Shown: positions 1 through 5,776 of the stretch, piece by piece
Layout of the letters: every line of letters begins with the position of its first letter
How positions within the stretch are numbered: the first letter of the stretch is position 1
Program-made: the position numbers and the translations under genes
The notes under the pieces: generated by a model
Databases searched by the model: none
Told to the model about the DNA's origin: nothing
What the model saw: the letters and a program-made list of their open reading frames with translations, nothing else
Source: Deltaproteobacteria bacterium
GTDB taxonomy: Bacteria; Desulfobacterota_B; Binatia; UBA9968
Length of the DNA stretch: 11,047 bases
Reading direction: 5' to 3'
NCBI GenBank assembly: GCA_005879255.1
Contig: VBKY01000229.1
Coordinates: forward strand, 1-11,047

Positions 1-340
1 TAAATCGCTGCTCATTTGTACGTCTCTGTGCTTTTCTAAGGCTTCCGGATATCCGGTAGAGCAAGCGACGGACCGATATATAATCCGCCACGAACGGGCG
101 TAAATGGCGCGGGAGTTATCTAGAGTTTTACCGTAGCCGGCGTAACAACACCCGGTACGATACGTGAGTGAGGCAGGCCGGGTGATCTTGTCCGCATGTG
201 ATTCGAATGCGCTAGAGAACGGTGGGACAAGCTGAAGCAGCGACTACCTCCACAGACCGTCACCGCATTGGTGAACGAGCTGATGAAACCAGCATGACAT
301 GCTGAACGTGGCTATCGGAAAGCGGTTGGGTCGCCGATGC
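1..340. other. Gene-poor stretch, no assignable gene
   Basis: No convincing gene is visible. A short open stretch on the plus strand (202-297, 31 codons after an in-frame stop, ending TGA at 295-297) reads with protein-like composition (…R-W-D-K-L-K-Q-R-L-P-P-Q-T-V…). It has no start codon and could be the tail of a decayed gene. I do not recognise it. A 12-base perfect palindrome (CCGGATATCCGG, 45-56) is present, but nothing around it suggests a function. Confidence 0.4.
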
Positions 341-634
341 TCATTCAGAACCGGTTGTGACGGCATCGGGTTTTCTCGATGTTCCTTGTGATTTGGGTAG
401 GTATTCACGCAATACATCCGTTAGATCAGCTGAAAGACCGGGCTCGCTCAATACTTTTAAGGCCCCATTACGAAGAGCCTCGTTCCTAGAGTCTCTTGCT
501 TCCACCGCGCCATAGATGATTACAGGAATGTGACGGGTTAGCGCCTCGACTATCACTCCAACAGCAAGCTGTACACCGCCCGCGTGATACACAACGAATA
601 GTGTGCGCAATGAGGAAAACCGGTGTCTTATCAA
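341..634 (-). CDS. Receiver-like ORF lacking the phosphorylation site (possibly a fragment)
   Basis: This 97-residue reading frame starts at a TTG. Its second half resembles the beta4-alpha4-beta5-alpha5 part of a CheY-like receiver: H-I-P-V-I-I-Y-G near residue 35, then an R-N-E-A-L-R-N-G-A helix, a strand ending L-S-E-P where receivers have K-P, and a final helix D-L-T-D-V-L-R-E-Y-L. The acidic pocket, the phospho-accepting Asp and the conserved Lys are all absent. If the frame is real it is either a truncated receiver or a degenerate pseudo-receiver. There is no good ribosome binding site. The 5' end overlaps the signal-peptide remnant on the other strand, which argues for decay. The assignment rests on pattern resemblance only, and a chance ORF is possible. 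Confidence 0.3.
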   Translation of the reverse strand: MIRHRFSSLRTLFVVYHAGGVQLAVGVIVEALTRHIPVIIYGAVEARDSRNEALRNGALKVLSEPGLSADLTDVLREYLPKSQGTSRKPDAVTTGSE

Positions 635-744
635 TTCTGTTTCTGGTGGTACTGCTTGCTGTTGCAGTCATCGTAGAGGTAAGATTTCTGCGTTGCCGGA
701 GAAAAGTTTCTAAGCTTCATCTCGTCGATCATTCGGTCACGTAA
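610..744 (+). pseudogene. Truncated ABC substrate-binding protein: signal peptide only
   Basis: The first 23 codons from ATG 610 read M-R-K-T-G-V-L-S-I-L-F, then a hydrophobic run L-V-V-L-L-A-V-A-V-I-V-E. That is the N-terminal secretion signal typical of PF04392-type ABC substrate-binding proteins, which normally continues A-E-A-Q-Q-P-x-K-V-P-R-I-G-Y-L. Here the expected mature N-terminus is missing. After V-E (about base 678) the frame reads unrelated V-R-F-L-R-C-R-R-K and stops at 742-744. From there the DNA codes on the opposite strand for the start of an integrase. The sequence therefore shows a signal peptide joined to foreign DNA. A full-length relative of the same family lies at 6844-7830. 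Family identity is recalled from the signal-peptide pattern, not aligned. Confidence 0.5.
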
Positions 745-753
745 GATTCCCAT
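631..753 (-). pseudogene. Truncated tyrosine recombinase (phage integrase) N-terminus
   Basis: The start at ATG 753 is supported by a strong ribosome binding site (AAGGAGG, then TATT, then ATG). The peptide begins M-G-I-L-R-D-R-M-I-D-E-M-K-L-R-N-F-S-P-A and continues T-Q-K-S-Y-L. This is the opening of the SAM-like core-binding domain of tyrosine recombinases, where 'M-x-L-R-x-x-S-P-x-T-Q-x-S-Y' is the usual pattern. After Y-L (about base 676) the integrase pattern ends, and the frame reads through the antisense of a signal-peptide gene to TGA at 631-633, giving only 40 residues. The catalytic domain (R-H-R-Y) is absent. The intact ribosome binding site next to an abrupt loss of homology suggests a fairly recent rearrangement rather than slow decay. 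Confidence 0.55.
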
Positions 754-1511
754 AATACCTCCTTGAGTGAATTTGATTCACCGAGGCTATCACCGCACTC
801 GGGACAGAGTCAAAGAAGAAATTGATTAGAAGTAACGGTAGGAAGATTACCGAAAACGCATGCGATGGGACCGGCCTCTCCCCACCGCCAAGCGGTTTAG
901 TCCAACGACGCGTCGACTACATGTCACGATGACGGATTGTCTTGACGGAGGATTCAATCCAATTGCGGGGGATAAAATAAGCATAGTGAGAAACGAATGT
1001 AGTGTTGTTTCTCCGAGCGCAAGCGACTGTCAACTCTCTACTTAGGCTGTAATCGTCTGTTTCCCGCGCAAAGTGAACGTTCAGAGATGAGGCAGTTAAG
1101 ATTAGCGAGTCAGTCCACGTAGGCGCTTTATGCTCCCGCGCATTTTGAAAACGCGGTCGAAAACTTTTACATGAACTACGGCAAATATCCAACCGAACAA
1201 CGCTATTCCAATCGAAATTGCCGTTTGCGATAAGGTCCCTCGATCTTTACCAATGTATGACAGTACCACCACTGTAGTCCGGTCCGTCCCGCCGCCCTGC
1301 TCGATATCCGCCAGACCCACCGGCATTGAATTTCGCCTCGTCCCAGACCCCATGACACGGGCCGCAAGCCTCTGGTTGAAAGAGGCAAATCGCCCTATAT
1401 AAGCGCTGGTCGTTTTATCGGGCATTTCACATCTGAGCAATATGGGGATTTTGTAGCCACTCAGTCAGCTTTGGCTTACTTTTAACTCACTGGCCCACGC
1501 GTTGCTTTTCC
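754..1511. other. Long stretch with no convincing gene
   Basis: The region upstream of the integrase start and before the zinc-ribbon gene has no reading frame I can assign. The longest frame is on the minus strand at 1102-1440 (112 codons). It includes a hydrophobic segment (A-I-S-I-G-I-A-L-F-G-W-I-F-A-V-V) near residue 75 that could be a membrane helix. It has no evident ribosome binding site, no recognisable family and a composition that could be chance. A small palindrome GGATTCAATCC lies at 950-960. No promoter with both elements at proper spacing was found. Confidence 0.4.
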
Positions 1512-1841
1512 ATGCCTGAAACCAGGCGCGGCACGGGAGGAGCAAACGACTTGTCCTTCTTCTACATTGTTTTGGGCATTGTTTTCATAACGACGGGAAT
1601 TTTATTGGTGGGTAGTGACATCTCGGAGCGTAAGAGTGGTAAGGCAAAACAAATCCTGAGAGAGGAAAAAAGCGATCAACGGCGCATCTGTCCCAGTTGC
1701 AACAGCAGGGACGTAAGAAGATCTCATCGTGTGACCTTATTCGAAAAGGTTCTTAGCGTGCTTTCACTTTGGCCATTTCGTTGTATGGCTTGTAACCACC
1801 GGTTTTGGAAAAAAAATGGCAACCAGGCGATCACCGGCTAG
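1512..1841 (+). CDS. Small membrane-anchored zinc-ribbon protein
   Basis: The predicted 109-residue protein has one N-terminal membrane helix (about residues 14-35, rich in I, V, F and L). A basic and acidic linker follows, then a zinc ribbon made of C60-P-S-C63 and C91-M-A-C94, with N-H-R-F-W after the second pair. The ribbon half probably faces the cytoplasm. Short proteins with this 'CPxC … R-R-S … F-R-C-x-x-C-x-x-R-F' pattern are widespread and uncharacterised, so no function is proposed. The ATG at 1512 has no clear ribosome binding site. An alternative TTG at 1551 sits eight bases after AGGAG (1538-1542) and would put the membrane helix right at the N-terminus. The next gene begins six bases after the stop, so the two are likely co-transcribed. 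Confidence 0.7.
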   Translation: MPETRRGTGGANDLSFFYIVLGIVFITTGILLVGSDISERKSGKAKQILREEKSDQRRICPSCNSRDVRRSHRVTLFEKVLSVLSLWPFRCMACNHRFWKKNGNQAITG

Positions 1842-1847
1842 CGCGCC

Positions 1848-2216
1848 ATGACAAAGAATAATCTCGTAGTGGAAGACAATGACGACTTGCGACAGATTTT
1901 CGCGTCGTTCATACGGTTTTCTGGCTACCAAGTATTAGAAGCGGGGAGCGGCAGTGAAGCAATCGAAAAAGCGGCTTTCGCTAAACCTAATCTTATCCTC
2001 TTGGACCTAACTCTTCCCGATATGACTGGTATCGATGTGACCCGTGCGATCAAAAAACACTCGGTGACAGCCGATATCCCTATCATTGCTTGCAGTGCCT
2101 ATCATAGCGGGGAAGAGATGGAAGCAGCACTCCGCGCGGGAATTGTCGATTACTTGGAAAAGCCGATTCCCGCCGCCCTCATCAAAGCAAAGATAGAAGA
2201 ATTTATTCTGCCGTAG
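1848..2216 (+). CDS. Single-domain response regulator (CheY-like receiver)
   Basis: The 122-residue protein is one complete receiver domain with no output domain. Visible landmarks are the acidic pair E9-D10 after strand one (L-V-V-E-D-N-D-D), the phospho-acceptor Asp53 in L-L-D-L-T-L-P-D-M, the switch Ser83 in A-C-S-A-Y, and Lys105 in L-E-K-P. It should therefore be phosphorylatable and act by protein contact, in the manner of CheY, DivK or Spo0F. No histidine kinase is encoded in the window. It starts six bases after the zinc-ribbon gene and lacks a Shine-Dalgarno sequence of its own, which suggests translational coupling. The pairing may mean that a membrane zinc-ribbon protein and a receiver work together, but only the proximity supports this. 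Confidence 0.88.
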   Translation: MTKNNLVVEDNDDLRQIFASFIRFSGYQVLEAGSGSEAIEKAAFAKPNLILLDLTLPDMTGIDVTRAIKKHSVTADIPIIACSAYHSGEEMEAALRAGIVDYLEKPIPAALIKAKIEEFILP

Positions 2217-2451
2217 ACGTTCAACCTCACGTCGATTACAGATCAACGCCTCAATTTGATTTCACAGAGGAATGCTTTGAAGGAGAAAACAGTTCAATCC
2301 TAGCGTCGGTTTTCGGCTTTCTTCCATCACTTGATGACTCAGCGCGTTTCAAAGTTATATAGCGTCGCAAATAACGTTCGGCCCGGAGAAAGAGTCGGAA
2401 GCCGCCAAGAACTGATGCAGGAAGCATAGGGGTCGAACAAAAGGCTGGCGG

Positions 2452-2479
2452 TTGACATTGGCTACAATACTCTTAAATT
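2452..2479 (+). promoter_or_regulatory. Candidate sigma70-type promoter for the CHRD gene
   Basis: A perfect TTGACA at 2452-2457 is followed after 16 bases by TAAATT (2474-2479). It lies about 70 bases upstream of the CHRD start codon. A TACAAT at 2463-2468 also resembles a -10 box but has no -35 at the right distance. Confidence 0.4.
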
Positions 2480-2537
2480 TTGCTTAGATGAAATCAGCAA
2501 TCCTTAATTCTTCGTTACCCTCAGAAAAAAGCCAAAA

Positions 2538-2544
2538 AAGGAGG
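2538..2544 (+). promoter_or_regulatory. Ribosome binding site of the CHRD gene
   Basis: AAGGAGG followed by seven bases and ATG at 2552 is a near-ideal Shine-Dalgarno sequence. It fixes the start of the CHRD protein and suggests strong translation. Confidence 0.8.
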
Positions 2545-2551
2545 AAAGCAA

Positions 2552-2998
2552 ATGAACACTGTGCGTCAGACAATTAGGGCTTTATCCATAACATGGGCTG
2601 TACCGTTCTTTATTGCGTTCGGATGGACGATAACAATGGCAGCAAGCGCGGAAGGCTTAAAAGTCAACCTATCCGGTGACCAGGAGGTTCCTCCGGTAAG
2701 CACCTCAGCATCTGCAAACGGGACCATTACAGTTTCACCGGATAAGTCGGTCAGCGGCAATATCACGGTTGCTGGGATGGAACCGACAGCGGCGCATATT
2801 CATGAAGGCGCTCAGGGCAAGAACGGTCCCGTTATTATACCGCTCACCAAAAGCTCCGATAATACTTGGTCTGTTCCGGCGGGAGCGAAGCTTACGGACA
2901 CTCAGTACAAGAGCTATTTGGCTGGAAATCTCTATGTCAACGTGCACAGCGCCGCACATAAGGGTGGCGAGATACGGGCACAGTTAACTCCTAAGTAA
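2552..2998 (+). CDS. Secreted CHRD-domain protein
   Basis: The 148-residue protein has a long signal peptide: basic start, a hydrophobic core around residues 12-30, and a probable cleavage after A-A-S-A at about 33. The rest is a single CHRD domain (PF07452), a beta-rich fold first described in chordin. Family landmarks are L-S-G-D-Q-E-V-P-P near residue 40, the A-H-I-H-E-G-A segment near 82, and the closing N-V-H-S-A-A-H-K-G-G-E-I-R-A-Q-L. The protein should be exported to the periplasm or outside the cell. The biochemical role of bacterial CHRD proteins is not settled, and the conserved histidines may bind metal. It appears to be a single-gene unit with its own promoter and ribosome binding site, convergent with the MFS gene. 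Confidence 0.9.
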   Translation: MNTVRQTIRALSITWAVPFFIAFGWTITMAASAEGLKVNLSGDQEVPPVSTSASANGTITVSPDKSVSGNITVAGMEPTAAHIHEGAQGKNGPVIIPLTKSSDNTWSVPAGAKLTDTQYKSYLAGNLYVNVHSAAHKGGEIRAQLTPK

Positions 2999-3111
2999 TC
3001 AGTTAGTGGTTTTATTTATTTCATTTCCACGGCGACACGCTTCAAATCGATAGCTTAGGAAGCGTCGCGCTCGGTCGTTTGGTCGCCGTAGACTGGCGCC
3101 AGAAGCCCGGC

Positions 3112-4416
3112 TCACGCACCCGCCGGCACTTCACGTGTTTCTGCGGGCGCGCTCTCGCCAACCTCGAATCCCCGGACAGATCGAACGGCCGCAAGTCCAG
3201 CGGCAATCGACGTGACGAGCAGCCCTCCCACCGCCGTCGCGCCGGCAGCGCCGATCACTGACGCCAAAGCGCCCGCTTCGAATTGGCCGAGCTGTGGACC
3301 CGTGTTCGTAAACATGCTGTTCACGCTCGTCACTCGGCCTCGAATCTCGTCGGGCGTTAAAAACTGATTGATCGTGTTTCGTAGGACGAAGCTTACCGTG
3401 TTGGCGGCGCCCGCGGCCGCAAGCATCAGGAACGATAGCCAGAAGAAGTGAGAGAGACCGAAAACCATCGTGAAGATCCCATACGCACTCACGCTTACAA
3501 GAACCCATGTCCCGGCCCTCCGAACCTGGCTCCTGACGCTCATCACTGTTCCCATGGCGAGTGCTCCCGCCGAGTTCGCGGAGTAAAGTAGCCCGAGGCC
3601 CTGAGGCCCGACGCCGAGGATGTCTCGCGCATAGATCGGGAGCAGAGCTCGACCGCTTCCGAGGAAGTTCTGGCTAAAATCCAACGCCATCATGTACAAA
3701 ATGACCGGATGCGTCCACACAAACGCCACCCCCTCGCGCAGAGCCTGCATCGAGAGAGCGCCGCGCCCACCGGCAGCCTGGGCCAAGGGCCGCATCATGG
3801 CAAGCGCGGCGAGCATTGCGACCCACGATACCGCGTCGACGGCGTAGCAAAGGGTCGGTCCACTGCGAGCGAGCAGGAGGCCGGCCAGTGAGGGACCGAC
3901 AATGGTTGCCACATGGCGTTGCGTGCCACTTAAGGCAAGCGCGTTGGCCAGGTCGCTCTTAGGGACAAGATTCGGGATAATTGCAGTGCGCGCCGGCTGC
4001 TCGAGCGAGCTAAATAAGGCGAGAAACAAGCTGGCAACATACAGAACCGTTGAAGAGACCCATCCCACAAGCGTCATTAGAGCGAGACTGGCCGAGACAC
4101 ACGTTTGGGCAATCTGTGTTGCCATTATGAGATGACGGCGGTTCACCGCGTCGGCCAAAAGCCCTCCAAAAAGGAGCAACACCAACATCGGAGCACCGCG
4201 AGCCAATCCCAGCAGGCCGAGTTCAAGCGGCGAGTTGGTCAGTTCGTAAATTTGCCAGGCCATCGCTACAGAAGTGAACTGGCTCCCCACTAGGGAGAGG
4301 ACTGACCCACTCCAGTAAATCGAGAAGTCGCGATGGCGAAGCGCAGCGACAGGTGTCCGTCCTGCCCGCTCACCCCCTGGCGCATTCGGTCCTGATTCCC
4401 GATGGTTGTCTCTCAT
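3112..4416 (-). CDS. MFS transporter, EntS/MFS_3-like exporter
   Basis: This is a roughly 434-residue integral membrane protein with about twelve hydrophobic helices, the usual size of the major facilitator superfamily. The loop after the second helix carries the MFS motif G-G-L-L-A-D-A-V-N-R-R at about residues 84-94. The segment S-S-L-E-Q-P-A-R-T-A-I-I-P-N-L-V-P near residue 140 and the I-R-G-R-V-T-S-V-N loop are typical of the MFS_3 group that includes the enterobactin exporter EntS. Export of a small molecule by proton antiport is expected, but the substrate is unknown. The ATG at 4416 is preferred over GTG 4422 because AGGTGA lies just upstream. The gene follows a tiny ORF (4474-4620) and a repeated leader element on the same strand, which may control it. 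Confidence 0.88.
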   Translation of the reverse strand: MRDNHRESGPNAPGGERAGRTPVAALRHRDFSIYWSGSVLSLVGSQFTSVAMAWQIYELTNSPLELGLLGLARGAPMLVLLLFGGLLADAVNRRHLIMATQIAQTCVSASLALMTLVGWVSSTVLYVASLFLALFSSLEQPARTAIIPNLVPKSDLANALALSGTQRHVATIVGPSLAGLLLARSGPTLCYAVDAVSWVAMLAALAMMRPLAQAAGGRGALSMQALREGVAFVWTHPVILYMMALDFSQNFLGSGRALLPIYARDILGVGPQGLGLLYSANSAGALAMGTVMSVRSQVRRAGTWVLVSVSAYGIFTMVFGLSHFFWLSFLMLAAAGAANTVSFVLRNTINQFLTPDEIRGRVTSVNSMFTNTGPQLGQFEAGALASVIGAAGATAVGGLLVTSIAAGLAAVRSVRGFEVGESAPAETREVPAGA

Positions 4417-4473
4417 GTTCACCTCATGTTGTATTCAAAAACGCGAGACGAAAATCATACTGATAGTTCGCTT

Positions 4474-4620
4474 TTACAGACAGCTTTGGCAGAACAATTT
4501 TCTCGTAGATTGAAACAACAGAGGCATTGCTACTGCCAATCGAGATTGGGCATGAGTGGCACCAAGAGCAGCTTCAAGGCATGCGTCTCGAATGCGTTTT
4601 GCGAGATCTTCCAAGTTCAT
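4474..4620 (-). CDS. Small ORF (48 aa) in the MFS leader, possibly truncated gene
   Basis: ATG 4620 is preceded by GGAGG and five bases, a very good ribosome binding site. The peptide starts M-N-L-E-D-L-A-K-R-I-R-D-A-C-L-E-A-A-L, an amphipathic helix, and then changes character (Q-S-R-L-A-V-A-M-P-L-L-F) before the stop at 4474-4476. I have a weak recollection of short conserved bacterial proteins of about 65 residues with a very similar first 20 residues, continuing A-Y-E-D-A-G. If that is right, this is a start fused to unrelated sequence. Otherwise it may be a leader peptide for the MFS gene 57 bases downstream. The ORF sits 25 bases after the repeated leader element, exactly as the 37-residue ORF at 5368-5481 does. 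Confidence 0.4.
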   Translation of the reverse strand: MNLEDLAKRIRDACLEAALGATHAQSRLAVAMPLLFQSTRKLFCQSCL

Positions 4621-4637
4621 AATAGCCTCCACCGAAC

Positions 4638-4738
4638 GGAAGGCCTAACGTATGGCGTTTTAGCCTCCAAAACTGGAAGCAATCAAGCCCGACCAAGTCT
4701 AAACCGAGTGCGAATGAAGCGCATTGGACTAACGCCGC
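4638..4738 (-). repeat. Leader repeat, copy A (upstream of MFS unit)
   Basis: This is one of two diverged direct copies; the other is 5503-5614. The shared downstream block on the plus strand is CTAACGTAT-R-GCGTTTTA (from 4645). A second shared block is GGACTAACGCCGC (4726-4738), 81 bases further on. At 4638-4668 it forms a hairpin: GGA, GGC and AACG pair with CGTT, GCC and TCC around a five-base loop, ten base pairs with two small internal loops. In copy B the middle three pairs are GAT/ATC instead of GGC/GCC, a compensatory change in all three. Read on the minus strand the hairpin ends seven bases before GGAGG of the small ORF. Confidence 0.5.
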
Positions 4739-4800
4739 ACCGCAACAAAATGCTGTAGCGGTTTATATAAAGCACGGCGGATCGAGAGACGCACTCGGTT
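4702..4800. repeat. Inverted repeat, 11-base perfect arms
   Basis: AACCGAGTGCG (4702-4712) is the exact reverse complement of CGCACTCGGTT (4790-4800), separated by 77 bases. The loop contains the GGACTAACGCCGC block of the leader repeat. No equivalent arm was found in copy B. Confidence 0.5.
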
Positions 4801-4900
4801 GACCTGTACGGAGCGTCAGGTGAACCCCGCAGGATTTAGCCGACGGAGAATTCAGTTCAATTAGAAACGTAACGCGTTGCCGCTGAGGCGCGGGGTCCCG

Positions 4901-5368
4901 TTACCCGGCGCTGAGTACCCGGAACACCGGGATGGCTGCCGCAATCTTCTCGAACTCCGAAAGTGCTGCGTCCTTGTTCACAGGCACGTGGGGTCGCGCT
5001 CCCGGTGCTGTCTGCAAGTAAGCCTTCAAGATGGGTGCGCGCTGGCCAGCGGGGACTTCTTCGAGGCAAATCTCCTCCCGGCGACCGTGCCGGAGAACCG
5101 CCTTTCCACCGGCTGCGCGTACGTTTTGAACCCACCGCACGTTATCTCCGAGCATTGACACCAGGTACCGCTGTCCACCGACGACGGCCACGACCAAGGG
5201 CAGCGAAAAGGTCCGCCCTGACTTTCGTCCGGTTACTTCCAATGTAACGAGGTAATTCGGGGCGACGCCCGATGAGCCCACAGCAGCTGACGCCCTGTTC
5301 AGAATCCTCGCAATCCAATTAGGTCGCTGCCCACGGTACAACCATCGAGTGAAGTCGCCTCGAGCCAT
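4901..5368 (-). CDS. Nitroreductase/quinone reductase family protein (DUF385, Ddn-like)
   Basis: The 155-residue protein has the split-barrel pattern of the deazaflavin (F420)-dependent nitroreductase family (PF04075). It shows L-V-T-L-E-V-T-G-R-K-S-G-R at about 41-52, then L-P-L-V-V-A-V-V-G-G-Q-R-Y-L-V-S near 57-71, then W-V-Q-N-V-R-A-A-G-G-K-A near 79-90. The basic G-R-K-S-G-R loop is where members such as Ddn contact the F420 phosphates. Reduction of quinones or other electrophiles with F420H2 is the family role, but many members are untested and some bind other flavins or haem. The ATG at 5368 overlaps by one base (TGATG) the stop of a 37-codon ORF with a strong ribosome binding site, so translation is probably coupled. 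No F420 biosynthesis gene is in the window. Confidence 0.82.
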   Translation of the reverse strand: MARGDFTRWLYRGQRPNWIARILNRASAAVGSSGVAPNYLVTLEVTGRKSGRTFSLPLVVAVVGGQRYLVSMLGDNVRWVQNVRAAGGKAVLRHGRREEICLEEVPAGQRAPILKAYLQTAPGARPHVPVNKDAALSEFEKIAAAIPVFRVLSAG

Positions 5369-5481
5369 CAAAGCCGCCCTGCCTTCTTTTTACGTTCGCG
5401 TTGACGCGCACCCGCGAGGACGTAGCGTCGTGTCCGACCCGGAGGCCGCCCCCGCGCGGGAGTCATGGGATTTGGAGCCAT
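5368..5481 (-). CDS. Small ORF (37 aa) translationally coupled to the Ddn-like gene
   Basis: ATG 5481 follows GGAGG and five bases, the same spacing as in the small ORF at 4474-4620. The peptide is short, Pro/Arg/Lys-rich (M-A-P-N-P-M-T-P-A-R-G-R-P-P-G-R) and ends R-E-R-K-K-K-A-G-R-L. It is unlike any family I know. Its TGA overlaps the ATG of the next gene as TGATG, so ribosomes ending here could start the Ddn-like gene, which has only a weak ribosome binding site of its own. It may be a coupling leader rather than a functional protein. Confidence 0.4.
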   Translation of the reverse strand: MAPNPMTPARGRPPGRTRRYVLAGARQRERKKKAGRL

Positions 5482-5502
5482 AGTTGCCTCCATAGACGCG
5501 TG

Positions 5503-5614
5503 CTTTGCGGAGATCTAACGTATAGCGTTTTATCGCTAAAGTCTGAATTGCATCAACTTCAAGAGAATCGCCGAAGGAGCGATGCGGGACAAAACGTGTC
5601 GGACTAAACGGCGC
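5503..5614 (-). repeat. Leader repeat, copy B (upstream of Ddn-like unit)
   Basis: This is the partner of 4638-4738. On the plus strand CTAACGTATAGCGTTTTA starts at 5515, and GGACTAAACGGCGC at 5601-5614 is the second shared block, 86 bases on. The hairpin 5503-5541 pairs CTTT, GC, GAT and AACG with CGTT, ATC, GC and AAAG around a five-base loop, about thirteen pairs with small bulges. On the minus strand it ends eleven bases before GGAGG of the 37-codon ORF. The two copies keep both shared blocks at similar spacing while most other bases differ, so they are old duplicates or two members of a conserved element family. Confidence 0.5.
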
Positions 5615-5679
5615 CGCGCGGCAAGACGCGGACAGCCGCCGGATTGAACTGATCGACGCGTCAATCCTATCTTGTTGAG

Positions 5680-5708
5680 GAAAATCTCCGTAATCTCCAA
5701 AGATTTTC
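5680..5708. other. Hairpin of unknown role
   Basis: GAAAATCT (5680-5687) and AGATTTTC (5701-5708) form a perfect eight-pair stem with a 13-base loop. A run of six T follows only after twelve more bases, so it does not fit a standard intrinsic terminator. A shorter seven-pair hairpin (GGATTGA 5641-5647 / TCAATCC 5661-5667) lies just before it. The pair may separate the amidohydrolase unit from the Ddn-like unit. Confidence 0.35.
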
Positions 5709-5776
5709 TAGCCGACCGCCTTTTTTCCCTCCGAACAATTCGGGAACGTGCTGCTCGCGAAGAGGCAAGGTGACGC

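Larger units (their letters stand above)
2217..2551. other. Intergenic region with leader of the CHRD gene
   Basis: No gene is visible here. The downstream half contains the candidate promoter and ribosome binding site for the CHRD protein, listed separately. I see no clear terminator for the response-regulator gene. Confidence 0.5.

Noticed and set aside
942..978. TTGACG followed by GATAAAAT as a promoter
   Set aside because: The spacer is 23 bases or more, too long for a sigma70 promoter, and no gene follows.
1270..1400. A minus-strand frame containing C-G-P-C-H-G, resembling a c-type haem motif
   Set aside because: The frame is short, bounded by stops, and has no start or ribosome binding site. 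A single CxxCH motif is expected by chance in six frames of this length.
1102..1440. 112-codon minus-strand ORF with a hydrophobic segment
   Set aside because: No ribosome binding site, no recognisable family, and composition compatible with chance; not listed as a gene.
4402..4758. 118-codon plus-strand ORF
   Set aside because: It runs antisense through the small ORF and leader repeat, has no ribosome binding site and no family resemblance.
5680..5726. Intrinsic terminator
   Set aside because: The stem is perfect but AT-rich and the T-run is twelve bases away; on the minus strand there is no T-run at all.
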